From Phocoena phocoena (taxonomy: Eukaryota > Chordata > Mammalia > Artiodactyla > Phocoenidae), in assembly GCF_963924675.1 (NCBI RefSeq), contig NC_089224.1:67565464-67629463 (forward strand): a DNA stretch of 64,000 bases, in the 5' to 3' direction. The notes under the pieces were generated by a model. The model saw only the letters and a program-made list of their open reading frames with translations. It was not told where the DNA came from and ran no database searches. Both the position numbers and the translations under genes were made by a program. Of this stretch, positions 49,556-61,340 are shown piece by piece. Position 1 is the stretch's first letter, and each line of letters starts with the position of its first letter.

Positions 49556-50869
49556 CATTTTTGCTCTAGATTTTTTTAGCCTTCATGCCTGTGGTGTCAC
49601 AAATTCCTTCTAAAGGGCACAGCCCTACTTACCCATAGCCCCAGCACTGGGAAGCCATCGATGAATGATGGATTAGACAAGGATAAAGGCACTTGACATA
49701 AATACAACAAGTCCACTGTACACAGATGAGCTGGGCCAATCTTATTCTCAGGCAATTTGTATTCTGGAAATGGTGAACAAATTAAGTAGTTTGAAGATAG
49801 GCCAATTTTTTTTTTAATGTCATGAAGGGGAGAAGTAGAGTTGGAATTATGAGGGATAAAGGCACCATGAGATATAAGGAAAGAGTTTGGGCTTATCTTC
49901 TTGGTTCCTAACTTCTCATCTCCATTCTATTTAAAGTTTTAAAATACTTTCCAATATGGTTTTCCAAAGGCATGTGGGTCAAGTGCAGCCCTCATCTCAG
50001 TCCTTTTAAGACATTTGAGGCCAGTTACTCTTTTTAGCAGTGTCTATGTTTTCCTAAGTCTACTCCACTCAGCTCTCTCATCTACTGACTTCATTGTTTC
50101 CATTTTACTTACTGTATGCCTTTTACTTCTGAATCATAATTTCTGTCACTTCATAACTCCATCTTGTCTCATAAGCACCAAAAACTTTGTCTTATTAACA
50201 TTCAATTATTGAAGGAATGAATGAATAAATTAATTTATTATGTATGTTTATTTAGAGCACCCCACTCTTATGAACACCAAAGGCAGTGCTTGTGTGGTCT
50301 GGTAACAGGGATATTGAGAAGGATCCCCTATCCTTCCTCCCGTGACCCTCCATCTGGGAGAATAAATTTTGTCTTCTACAAAGTTATAAGGTGCTTTCCT
50401 GAGAGCAGATTTTGAAAACTGAATGGCATTAGAGATCCAAAGAAGACAACGCAGTGTGAAGAGAGCTACTAGAAGAAAAGATAAACTGAAGGCCCTTCAA
50501 GGCACCATATACCTGCTGATAGTTCTCCTCCATCATGTGTTGCTAAGTGAGTAAACTGTCTTCCATTCAGCTCTGTGTCTCCGATTTTTGAGTTTTTGGT
50601 TGTTAGGTCAGAAACGTGTTATTACTTTGTAGCAAATAATTTAGCAAGGAATAATTTTGGTTTTAGAAGTTCAGTGTTATAGAGCAATAGTTATAGAGAA
50701 AAATCTATTTTTGCAATTTAAAGGCTCTGCAGTAAGTATTCATTAAAAATTTCCTATCCAAAATATTTGCTTTTGCATGAGAAATGAACCACTCAAGTGC
50801 AGGGGTCTCTACAGGGAATCAGGGAAGTCAAGTCAGGCAGTGTGGATTATATATTATGAATTATTTGTC
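49556..50869. other. Unique sequence, nothing recognised
   Basis: No gene or clear repeat. The short frames, such as 50015-50212, show no motif. Confidence 0.5.
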
Positions 50870-51050
50870 ATTTCATTTATTCATGTATTGAATACCTACC
50901 ATAAGCAGGTCAACATGCTAGTTGCTTAATTACTAGGAATGGTATGAAGAGAAGGTCCCCACTGCCAGCCTATAAGATTCTTGAAACCAGAATTTGTATA
51001 TTGTATCCCCAGGACCTAGCACAGTGCCTGGTGGAGGGTTGGAATTCTTT
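50870..51050. repeat. L2/MIR 3' fragments in opposite orientations
   Basis: 50870-50960 reads like a reversed L2 end ('tcatgtattgaatacctacc'). 50975-51050 reads like a forward one ('gtatccccaggacctagcac', 'agtgcctggtggagg'). Both are short. 51051-52009 has nothing recognisable. Confidence 0.45.
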
Positions 51051-52009
51051 ATATATTTTCTGAAAAGAAGGAGGTATGTAATAAAGGCAGACCACACTCC
51101 TGAGAATTATATGAACTACACAGCCCATCATTTTATTCAAAATGGTAGAAAGAGGAGAATCTTACCAAGTCCATTTGGTTGACGAGGCTAATTTTCCTAT
51201 AAGCTGTATATTTTCCTGCTACCCCAATCTCCATCAGAGTGTGCAGAGGTAGTCTCTGAGCACTGGCCACCCATCATTCTTAGCCCAGAGAGGATTGCCA
51301 TCTTATTGATGACTGCCCTGAATGTTCTGAAGGCTCATTTTCTATACTGGTGCTTTCAAAAGTAATGTTTAAGTTTACCATTTTAAAAGAAGAATATTTG
51401 CAAGCCCAGATGAGGCTTTTTCTGAAGATGCAATGAGCCACTTGGATGAATATTATATGTGAATTCAGTTAAGTGTTCAAAGAAAATCACTCCCTGAAGA
51501 ATCAAGCTAAGTTGATCTTCCAGCCATCCTTCATGTAGATGAGCCGTATGTGGCTTTTCCTTGCCCCTATTTACTTTTTAAGCCTATACAACTGAACAAT
51601 TCCCAAATTAGTGTGCTTCTTAAAAAAGAATGGTCAGGTCTAGGGAGCAGCTCATGTTGTACTGAAGCTAATAAATTAGGGCTCTGTTTAAGTAGTGCAC
51701 TCATTCTTTACATCAGAGATATGAAATGATAAAATGAAAATGATGGATATTTTTAATATTTTTAATAATAAATTTTGATCTTATAAGATGGTTTAAAATC
51801 CTCTCCCTAAGTAAGTACTGACTAAATAAATGAGGCATTGACTCAACAACTCAGTACGCAGACAGACTATCAATGATCTAGAAAACTACAAATGGATTAT
51901 AAAAATTGTGCCATCATCACTTTATAAGTCTCCATGATTTCTTACTAATAACCTTAAAATATTTATAAATTTGGTTAAAGATTATTTACCTGACTTCTAT
52001 TCTATCATT

Positions 52010-52900
52010 ACCATTGTTAAGTCTCTTGTCTGGTCTACTGTAATAACTCCCTGATTACATCTACATATATACACCCACACACATGCATACTTTCTATCCA
52101 GTCATATTTCAGTAATTGACTATACCATGACCCATTTGCACAATTTAGAAACTTGCAAGTCATCTTTGACGCCTCCCTTTTCTCCATCCCATATATCCTA
52201 TCAATCCCCAAATCCTGACAATCTCATCTATCTGCTTTAATCTATCCCCACCTGACTGGATTATTACCACAGCCTCTGAATAGATCTCCTTACTTCCATT
52301 TTTAGTCCCTTCCAACCCATTCTGCTCACTAAAGCAAGATTAAAGCTTCTAAAATGAAAATCTGATCATACAGTTTCTCTGCTTGAACCCATGATGATGC
52401 CCTTTTCGCCTTTTGATAAAGTTAAAATTTTTAACATGCCTATAATGTGTTTCTGCCTACTCCTCCACATTACTCCTTTCCACTCTCTCCTTTTTCATTC
52501 TATACTCCAGCTATATTGAATGTTTTCTGGGTCCTGGTGGGCTCAGTGAATGGTACTGGTCACTTCTGGTTGTCTGTACATGTCATTCTCTTGCCTACAA
52601 CACTCTGCCCTCTTATTTGCCCTGGTAATGCCTATACATCCCTTAAGTCTCAGCTGAAATGTAAGTCCTCTAGTAAGTCTCTGATATTTTCCCTGACCTC
52701 AGAGAAGGTTGTTCTCCCTTGTCATGGGTTCTGTGTCTCCTTCCACTGTACATATTTCATTGAGTTGTATTTCCTTGTTTAATTAGCTGCCATCTTTGCC
52801 AGGTTACAAGCTTTGAAGAGCAGAGGCATCTTCCATCTCTCTTTCCATTTTAACCCCTTCATCAAACACATAGCCAGGCACTTAATAATGTTACATAAGT
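52010..52900 (+). repeat. L2 copy, 3' part
   Basis: Blocks in L2 order: 'tctttgacgcctcccttttc', 'actggattattaccacagcc', 'gattaaagcttctaaaatga', 'cttaagtctcagctgaaatg' and 'tctgatattttccctgacct', then the 3' end 'aggttacaagctttgaagag' and 'acatagccaggcacttaata'. Confidence 0.72.
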
Positions 52901-53039
52901 GAACACATGCCTGCCAGAATAGCTCTCCCAGAGTACAGCTTTCCCTTCAACAAAAGCATTTTAGCAGATTCAGAAGACCCAACAGATTTAACCTAGGCTA
53001 TTGCCTTTAAGCCACCTCATATACTGTGTTTCTAGAAAA

Positions 53040-53478
53040 TTCTACGTTCCCCACACCTAATCTTCACTTTTCTGCTTATTTCCTTTTCTTATGCTGAAAT
53101 ACTAGTCCTGAGCATCTCTAGCTGTTAAATCCTATCCATCATTCAGCAGCTAACCAAGGACTATTCACATTTTCAATTATTATTATTTCCTCCTCCTACA
53201 AGTTCAATCTCTTGTCACTCCATGCAAGACTAACTCTCTCTCCTATAACACTTAGTACATTTTTGATAATATATGCCACATTCTGCTTTGCACTGTAGTT
53301 AATTGTCTGTACATTTGCTATAGAAATAAACCGTAAGTTCCCTGTAGCATATTTTTTTTTCTGTACATCTGTCTTCTCTAACAAATGAGATCCTTAGAGA
53401 AGGAACGATGCCTCTTTCATTCATATCCTCTAAATAGCTAGTATAGTGCCTGGGGCATTGTACAGGTAGTGGGAGAGT
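53040..53478 (+). repeat. L2 3' end, second copy
   Basis: 'cctcctacaagttcaatctc', 'tcctataacacttagtacat', 'gagaaggaacgatgcctctt' and 'gtatagtgcctggggcattg' follow the closing part of L2. Confidence 0.5.
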
Positions 53479-53479
53479 A

Positions 53480-53640
53480 GAAAGTGAAGGCATTTCAGAG
53501 TCAGACATATTTGGATATTTGATATTGATCATGTTACTTAATATATGTCAACCTTGGTTTTCTCATTTGTAAAATGGGGATTAAAGGGCTGCTGTGAGTT
53601 AAATGAAGTAATATTTCTAAATGCTTTATCATTTAATAAA
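53480..53640 (+). repeat. MIR relic
   Basis: 'cagagtcagacatatttgga', 'ggttttctcatttgtaaaat' and 'gctgctgtgagttaaatgaa' are the MIR core in order. Confidence 0.7.
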
Positions 53641-53659
53641 TATTGAGAATTTATTATGC

Positions 53660-54720
53660 ATCATTAATTTCTTCAACAAATATTAATAAAGCACCTACCA
53701 CGTGGCAGGCACTGCTGTGGGTGCTTGAGAGGCATCATTGAACAAAAGAGACAAAGATCTCCACACTTGTGAAGCTTACATTCTAATGGGAGAAAAGACA
53801 ATAAACATAATAAATCAGTAAATTTCATGGTATATTAAATGGTGATAAATGCCATAGAACAAATAGCACAGAGGAGGGGAGAAGGAGTTCAGAAATGCTA
53901 GGGATGGGTGGGAGTCATTATAACAATAAATAGGGCAGCCCAGATAGACCTTACTGAGAAGGTAATAGAGACAAATTTGAGCAAAGACTCAAAAATGTGA
54001 AGAAGGTGAGTGAGAGAGTGATCTATGTGGATATATGGAGAAATAGTGTTCCAGGCAAAGTGAACGAACAGCCAATATAAAGGCCTATGTGCAAACATGA
54101 TGAGTATATTGCAGCAAGAGCAAGTGATTGTGTGGACATGGCAAAGCAAGGAGGAGAGGAACAAGACATGAGGCCAGAGAGGCAACGAGAAGTCACCTCT
54201 TACAGGGTTTTGCAGTCCACTGTACTCAAAATAGTGTTGAACCAAAGAGTCACATGGCCTGATTTATATTTTTGCAGGATCCCTTTAGCTACTATGTTGA
54301 AAACAGACAGTAGGGGACAGGACTGGAAGCATGGATGAGACAACTGGCCATAACTCAAGAGAGGTTAGACAGAGTATGTTGAATCAGGGTGGTAGGAGTG
54401 AAAGTGGCCAGAGTCTGGATATAGGTTAAAGACACAGGTAACAGCATTTCTAACAGATTGGATGAGGGGTATGGGAGAAAGAAAGAAGTCAAAGATGACC
54501 CACTATTTTTTTACTTGAACGTCTGGAAGGATTTGTTCAGCATTAGTTGAGATGGGAATACTGAAAGTAGAGTAGGTTAGGGGAGATTAAAAGTTCAATT
54601 TCAACATGTTAAGTTTGAGATGTGTCTTTTAGACATCTGTATGGAGGTGTTGAGTGGCTATATGAGTCTGAAGTTAGGAACTGTTGTCTGGGCTGAAAAT
54701 ACAGATTTAGAATTGTGGGC
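53660..54720 (-). repeat. L2 copy, about 1 kb
   Basis: A long reversed L2: 'aaagcacctaccacgtggca', 'cattgaacaaaagagacaaa', 'gagcaaagactcaaaaatgt', 'caaagtgaacgaacagccaa', 'tacagggttttgcagtccac', 'aagtcaaagatgacccacta' and 'cttttagacatctgtatgga'. The frames at 53898-54338 are remnants of it. Confidence 0.8.
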
Positions 54721-54849
54721 ATATAATGGTATTTAAAGCCACAAGCCACAGGAATGATATGGTGGCAAATGAAAAGCTTCTGCAGGTGGGAAGCTTATAG
54801 TCTAGGGACGGAACATAGTAACTGCTCACAGAGTATCTGTCCTTTTCCC

Positions 54850-55035
54850 CAAACAGTGCTCCTCAGTGTATGCTTTGTAGAGCATTAGCATTAGCACTCC
54901 CTGGGGACACTGTTAAAAATATAGATTTCTGGGCCTCATTCCTAATCCAATGAATTAGAAATTCTGAGGGTGGATCCTGAGAACACTTTACATAAGCCTT
55001 TCAGGTGATACTTCCATGTGATATTTGAGAACTAC
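54850..55035 (+). mobile_element. MER5A-like hAT-Charlie element
   Basis: 'gtgctcctcagtgtatgctt', 'gatttctgggcctcattcct', 'attctgagggtggatcctga' and 'tgatatttgagaactaccct' follow MER5A from left to right end. Confidence 0.75.
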
Positions 55036-56274
55036 CCTAATGGGACCTTAAATATTTACTGAATTCATTCACATTTTTAGGTTTTAATTTCTATTTAATG
55101 ACAATGTGACACTCATCAGCTCAATGTGATTTCATTTCTAATCATAATTGTGAGGCTGAATTTCAATCCATATCTTACATATTAGTGCTAATATTTCCAA
55201 GCTGTTGAGTATCACACTGTGAAAGCTCAAATGATGGATGGCAGGGAAAAAACCCAAGTGGTTCCCTGATCCTAACTTCCTCTGCTAGCATGGGGAGAGA
55301 ACACCGGCATTATACAGTGTGCCAGCAAGAGGGAAGAGAATCAGGGTTCGGTTTTTTGTTTTTCTTTTCCTTGTTTTCTTTGTCCTGGGCTCTCCATGGG
55401 AGGCAAGGCCAAATGATTTCTCAGAGGTCCTCCCCGTTATATCATTCCATGATTTCCTCCCCTGAGGTTTCTACAAGGAGCACTGTGGAAAGCATCACCT
55501 ACAGCCAAGGGTGATCACTCACACAAGCACACATTTTCAATTTCCAGTCCAGGGCATTCAGACACAGTCTGTAGTTAAGTGGGCAATCCCAGGGGCTTCA
55601 TGCAGCCACCACCAGACACAAATAGCCTGGCCACAGCCTGTTGCTGGCCCTTCAAAGAAAATGCTAAGTATTTTTCCAAGAAACCTGTGAATATGTGAGC
55701 CAGGAGGACAGAATAAGAGAGTAGAGGATCAGAGGTATTTTGAACTGAAGTTGGTTACGCTTTACCAAAGAGTTTGTGTTAATGCAACCAGCATCTCAGT
55801 CCCTACCTTGCCAAGCTCTATTCAGCTTGAAGAGTGAAAACTTTTTATCTTCAGCGTTAGTTCCAACCTAATTCATATCTGATCAGGAATAAGTTTTGCT
55901 CCTCCAGGAAGTGAACCCTAGTTACCTACAGGTCCACAGAATTGCAAGTTTCCCTTACCCTCTTTTTACTTTGCCCCAATTTATGATGGGATTCTGGTAT
56001 AATTAGCATCCCCATTCCCTCAAAGGACAAGAACCCTGTCTCCAAAGTCAGTTGGTATGGAGGGGATAGGGAAAGGAAGGATAGAGCCAAGCCTGCCATG
56101 CTGCCTATCTTTTGTCCCAGCCTTCTCTCCTGGAAGGTTAGACCTCGTCCTCAATACCTCTGGCTGATGGCTAGAAGCCTCTGCTGTATTTGCCAATCCC
56201 CTGGAACCACAGTGTTTCACTCATCAGCTTTGATCATCACTCCCTTGCTGAAAATGACTCTATTATGTCCCACT
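55036..56274. other. Unique sequence, nothing recognised
   Basis: No recognised exon or repeat. Frames at 55290-55514 and 56098-56406 have no motif; the right half of the latter lies in MER5A. Confidence 0.5.
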
Positions 56275-56458
56275 AAAGCAACAGTTCTAAACTTGGGGGT
56301 ACATCAGAATCACCTGGAATGCTTGAGAAAACACAGGTTACTAGGCCCCACCCCCAGTGTTTCTGACTTAGTAGGTATGAGAAGAGCTAGAGGGGCTGCG
56401 TTTTGAGCAAGATGCCAGTGATTTCAGTCTGAGGACACACTTTGAGAACATCTGCATA
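56275..56458 (+). mobile_element. MER5A-like hAT-Charlie element
   Basis: 'gtacatcagaatcacctgga', 'taggccccacccccagtgtt', 'tctgacttagtaggtatgag' and 'cacactttgagaacatctgc' are in MER5A order. Confidence 0.8.
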
Positions 56459-56529
56459 GAGAACTAGATCACGTAAATCTGAAAAGAAGCCTATGTGTAG
56501 CTTGTGTTTGAGGGCATAGATAGATAATA

Positions 56530-56715
56530 AAGTTAATATTTATTAAGGGTATTGTGCTAAATATTTGACACTTTTCACTTACCTCACAACCACCCTATAA
56601 ATTGAGTATTGTTATTATTAATAATACAATATTAATGTTCCCATATTACTTGGGAATTTTGGCTTAGCAAGTTCATATACACAGTAGATGGTGGAGTTTG
56701 GTCCTGACTCCTCAG
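56530..56715 (-). repeat. MIR relic
   Basis: 'ttattaagggtattgtgcta', 'cacttacctcacaaccaccc', 'ggcttagcaagttcatatac' and 'agtagatggtggagtttggt' are in reversed MIR order. Confidence 0.6.
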
Positions 56716-57649
56716 ATGTCACTTTTTTGGTAACAACTACATGTATTTCCCTACATGTTGTACTTCTGCTACTCTCTGCTGGTCAATGCTACAGTCAGGA
56801 GCCAAGGTAAGCCCCCCAATCCTGCTCGCTCACCAGTTCCTCCCCTCCTCAACCATCAGTGCTGTCAAGGTCTCAACATGCCTCAAAGACAGACTCACCC
56901 AAGTTATGACCATGCTCTGTTCTTCAGGATCTCCACAGCAACAAAATAATCAATAAACATGCCCACAATGCAAATCATTTAATTTAGTTACCACACATTA
57001 AACCACTGAATGAACCAATATAACTTAATATTAGCCATAGTTGTATGAATGTAGTAACTGCTCCATTGACAGACCTCTGGCATACTGCCTGTCTTTGGGG
57101 TACATGCTATAGTTCAGCAGCTGGAAGCGTAGACATTCCTCATCTTGACTGCCCAGTTCCTTTGAGTGTTGAACACACAGCCCTATCCATTGTAAGCTAC
57201 ATGTATTTAAACCTACCAAAATATAATAGCAAATTAAAGAACAGAGGCTGCTAGGGAGGCACCCAGGAGGAGAGGAGGGAATCTCCAGGTCAAGCAAAAC
57301 ATGATGGAGAGGGGGAGGCAACCATGTTATTCTTCAAAGGAATCTATCATAATGAAAGTGTATATTAAGGATCTGAGATGAAATTATTATAGTTTGAGCC
57401 CAAGTAGATTTAAATATGGTGAAATTGTCAACTTGTACTTTTTTGAGGACAGAATCTGTGTTTGAGTCACCTCTCCCTCTACAATCTTGAATTATGTTTG
57501 CACATATTAGGCAAGTAAAAATCTAGTGAGTGAAGAAGGTAAGGGAAGAAAATGAAAGGGAAGGGAAGGAAAGAGAAGAAAAAAAAGAGAGGAAAAAAAG
57601 AAAATGGAAGACAGAAAGGATATTGTTGTAGCCATTGGCAAGGTTTTCA
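56716..57649. other. Unique sequence with an A/G-rich stretch
   Basis: No exon recognised. A purine-rich run (57538-57616) consists of GGAAG and AAAAG units. Confidence 0.55.
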
Positions 57650-59292
57650 TTAAATCACCGAAGTAAAAAACACTTCTCCAAAATTACCTTGACACCAAAA
57701 CCAGGTAAGGACACCACAAAAAAAGAAAATTACAGGCCAATATCCCTAATGAACATAGTTTCAAAAATCTGTAACAAAATATTAGCAAACCAAATTCAAC
57801 AATACATTAAAAAGATTGATCATACACTACGATCAAGTGGGATTTATTCCAGAGATGTAAAGATGTTTCAAAATCTGTAAATCAATGTGATACATCACAT
57901 TAACAAAACAAAGGATAAAATCATGTGGTCATCTCAATAGACGCAGAAAAAGTATTTAACAAAATTCAACAGCCATTTATGATAAAAATTCTCAAAAAGT
58001 AGATATAGAAGGAACATGCCTCAACACAATATAGGCCCTATAGGACAAGACCACAGCTAACATTATACTCAATGATGAAAATCTGAAAGCTTTTCTTCTA
58101 AGATCAGGAACAAGACAGCGATGCCCACTTTTATTCAACATAGTATTGGAAGTCCTAGCCAGAGGAATAAGACAAGAAAAAGAAATAAAAATCATTCAAA
58201 TTGGAAAGGAAGAAGTAAAACTATCACTATTTGCAGATGACATGATTTTACATACAAAAAACTAAAAAGACTCCACCAAAAAACTTTTGAACTAATAAAC
58301 AATTTTGGTAAAGTTTCACAACACAAAATCAATATACAAAAAGTTGTCACATTTCTGTACAACTAATAACAAACTACCTGAGAGGGAAATTTTTTAAATT
58401 CCATTTACAAGTGCATCAAAAAGAATAAAATACCTAGGAATAAATTTAATCAAGGAGTTAAAAGGCTTGTACTCTGAAAACTATAAGAAAATGAAGAAGG
58501 AAACTGAAGATAATACAAATAAATGGAGAGATATTCTGTATTCATGAACTGGAAGAATTTATATTGTTCAAGTGTCCATACTACCCAAAGTGATCTACAG
58601 ATTCAGTGCAATCACTATCAAAATTTCACATGCATTTTTCAGAGAAACAGAGCAAACAATCCTAAGATTTGTATGGAACCACAAAAGACCCTGAACAGCC
58701 AAAGCAATCTTGTGAAAGAAGAACAAAGCTGGTGGTATCATGCTCCCTGATTTCAAACTATATTATAAAGCTATTATAATTAAAACAGTATGGCACTGGC
58801 ATAAAAACAGACACGTAGCTCAATGGAACAGAATAGGAGCTCAGAAATAAACCCATGCATATATGGTCACCTAAGTTACAACAAAGGAGCCAAGAATATA
58901 CAACAGGAAAAGGAAAGTCTCTTCAATAAATGGCTTTGGGAAAACTGAATAGCCAAATGCAGGAGAGAATGAAACTAGGCCACTATCTTACACCATTCAC
59001 AAAAATTAACTCAAAGTGGATTAAGGGCTTGTATGTAAGATCTGAAACCATAAGACTCCTAGAAGAAAGCATAGGCAGTAAACTCCTTGACACAGGTCTT
59101 GGCAGTGATCTTTTGAATCTGACTCTAAAAGAAAAAGCAACAAGTGCAAAAATAAATAAGTGAGACTACATCAAACTGAAAAGCTCCTGCACAACAAAGG
59201 AACTCTTCAAAAAAAATGAAAAGTCAACCTACTCAATGGGAGAAAATATTTGCAAATCATATATCTGATAAGGGGCTAATACCCAAAATATA

Positions 59293-59803
59293 TAGCTGGT
59301 CCCCAACTTACGATGGTTCAACTTACAATTTTTCATTTTTATGATGGTGTGAAAGCAATATGCATTCAGTACAAACCATACTTCGAATTTTGAATTTTTA
59401 TCTTTTCCCAAGCTAGCAATATGTAGTATGATATTATCTCATGATGCTGGGCAAAGAAAGCAAGCTGCAGCTCCCAGTTAGCCATGCAATCACAAGGGTA
59501 AACAACTGACACAGTTACAACCATTGTGAATGCATGCAATCATTCTGCTTTTTACATTCAGTACAGTATTCTATAATTTACATGAGATATTCAACATTAT
59601 TATAAAACAGGCTTTGTGTTAGATGATTTTACCCAACTATAGGCTAATGTAAGTGTTCTGAGCACATTTAAGGTAGGCTAGGCTAGGTTAAGGTATGATG
59701 ATCAGTAGGTTAGGTGTATCAAATGCATTTTCAACTTAGAATATTTTCACCTTACCATGGGTTTATCAGACGTAACCCTATCATAAGTCGAGGTAGAGCT
59801 GTA
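59293..59803. mobile_element. Tigger-like nonautonomous DNA transposon
   Basis: The left end 'ggtccccaacttacgatggt' and the right end 'atcataagtcgaggtagagc' are imperfect inverted repeats, with TA on both sides. The interior has 'attcagtacagtattctata', 'taggctaatgtaagtgttct' and 'ggtaggctaggctaggttaa'. I assign it to the pogo/Tigger (MER2-like) group. The exact name is uncertain and there is no transposase. Confidence 0.7.
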
Positions 59804-59866
59804 TAAATATTTATATATATATACGTATATATATGAATATATATATACATATATATGTATATATAT
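59804..59866. repeat. Imperfect (TA)n microsatellite
   Basis: Alternating TA with scattered ACG/ATG interruptions. It lies between the DNA transposon and the resumed L1. Confidence 0.9.
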
Positions 59867-60390
59867 AATGGAACATTAGTTATAGAGAAGAAGGAAATCT
59901 TGCCATTTGTGACAACATGGATGGATCTCAAGGGCATTATGATAAGTGAAGTAAGTCAGACAGTGAAAGACAAATACTGTATGATTTCACTATATATGAA
60001 ATCTGAAAAACAAAACAAATGAAATGAAACTCATAGATACAGACAGCAGACTGGTGGTTGCCAGAGGGGAGAGGGGTAGGGAGGGTGGGAAAAATGGGTG
60101 AAGAGGGTCAAGAGGTACAAACTTCCAGTTATAAAATAAATACACATGGGGATGTAATGTACAGCATGGCGACTATAATCAGTAAGATGATATTGCACAT
60201 TTGAAAGTTGCTGAGAGTAAATCTTAAAAGTTCTCATCACAAGACAAAAAATACTGTAATTTGGTATCATGACAGATGGTAACTAGACTTATTGTGGTGA
60301 TCATTTCACAATGTATACAGATATCAAATCATTATGTTGCATACATGAAACTAATGCAATGTTGTATGTCAATTATACTTCAATAAAAAT

Positions 60391-61149
60391 GTAAACAAAA
60401 GAAAACACAACACTGCCTCTTCTAAACCATCCTGACTCCTTTTTGCCTATGCTGATTATGTCTCTCCTTTTCAAGATTTATACTATAGAAAAGGTTTTCT
60501 TTCCTCTAATACACCTAACCAACTTCTATTTCAGTCAATTAGATTAAAGTTGTATATTCAGAGCCTGTCTTCATCACTTTTAACAAAAAATAGATACTAT
60601 TCATCTCTGGATACACTGTAAAGCACGTCTTTTACCCTTGCCATCTCTCAGCAGCCTACCACTGCTCTCTACTTTTCTACCATTGCAATCCCTGAAAAAT
60701 GTTCATTACATAGAATACTAGGTATAGGTCAATGTAGTTCTCCAGGAAGAGAAGCAAAAAAAAAGAAACCTTACTTCTTGTTAAATGCTTGTTAGTGTGA
60801 AAGCACAATAGATTTGTTGAGTTCTTTGGTTTTGTTTTGTTTTTTAATAAACCAGAGGTAAGTTCAGCCTACACTGGATGTGAATTTGTTTTCTAACCAA
60901 GTAATGAGTCACTCTAAATAGGAACATTAATTTATTCGCACTTATCAGGGTGAGAGGATGGGGACAGGTGTATCGCCTAAAAGTAATGATCAGGAGGAAC
61001 TTCTATGAAAAAGTTAATACAGGCAATCCTGCCTTATAACTTTGTCAGAAATAAAAATTCAGGAATTTTGTGTCACATGTGAATGGAGAAAATTGCATTA
61101 TAATGTAACTCACTTCTTGTTTTATTTATACCTAACACAATAAATGGCT
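60391..61149. other. Unique sequence, nothing recognised
   Basis: No gene or repeat recognised. Confidence 0.5.
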
Positions 61150-61340
61150 CCCCTGAGGATGGTGAACCAGAGCAACAGCATCACTGGGGAACTTGTTAGA
61201 AACGCAGATTCTCAGAGCCCACCTCATACCTACCAGATCAGAAACTCTGGGGAGGAGGAGACTCAGCACTCTGTGTTTTACCAAACCCTCCGAGCCATCC
61301 TGATTCATCCTGAAGTTTAAGAAGCACTGCTTAACGAGTT
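61150..61340 (+). mobile_element. MER5A-like hAT-Charlie element
   Basis: 'ggtgaaccagagcaacagca', 'ggggaacttgttagaaacgc', 'accagatcagaaactctggg' and 'gtgttttaccaaaccctccg' are in MER5A order. The right end is 'aagtttaagaagcactgctt'. Confidence 0.8.

Larger units (their letters stand above)
57650..60390 (+). mobile_element. L1 copy H: ORF2 and 3' UTR, interrupted
   Basis: The left part (57650-59293) covers the reverse transcriptase, with 'ttgcagatgacatgatttta' (FADDM region) near 58231 and 'caaagtgatctacagattca' further on, all with many stops. It breaks at 'aaaatatat' near 59293, where a DNA transposon and TA-rich DNA follow. It resumes at 59866 ('atggaacattagttatagag') and ends near 60390 ('acttcaataaaaatgtaaac'). 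About 0.5 kb of the normal L1 body between the two parts is missing. Confidence 0.87.
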
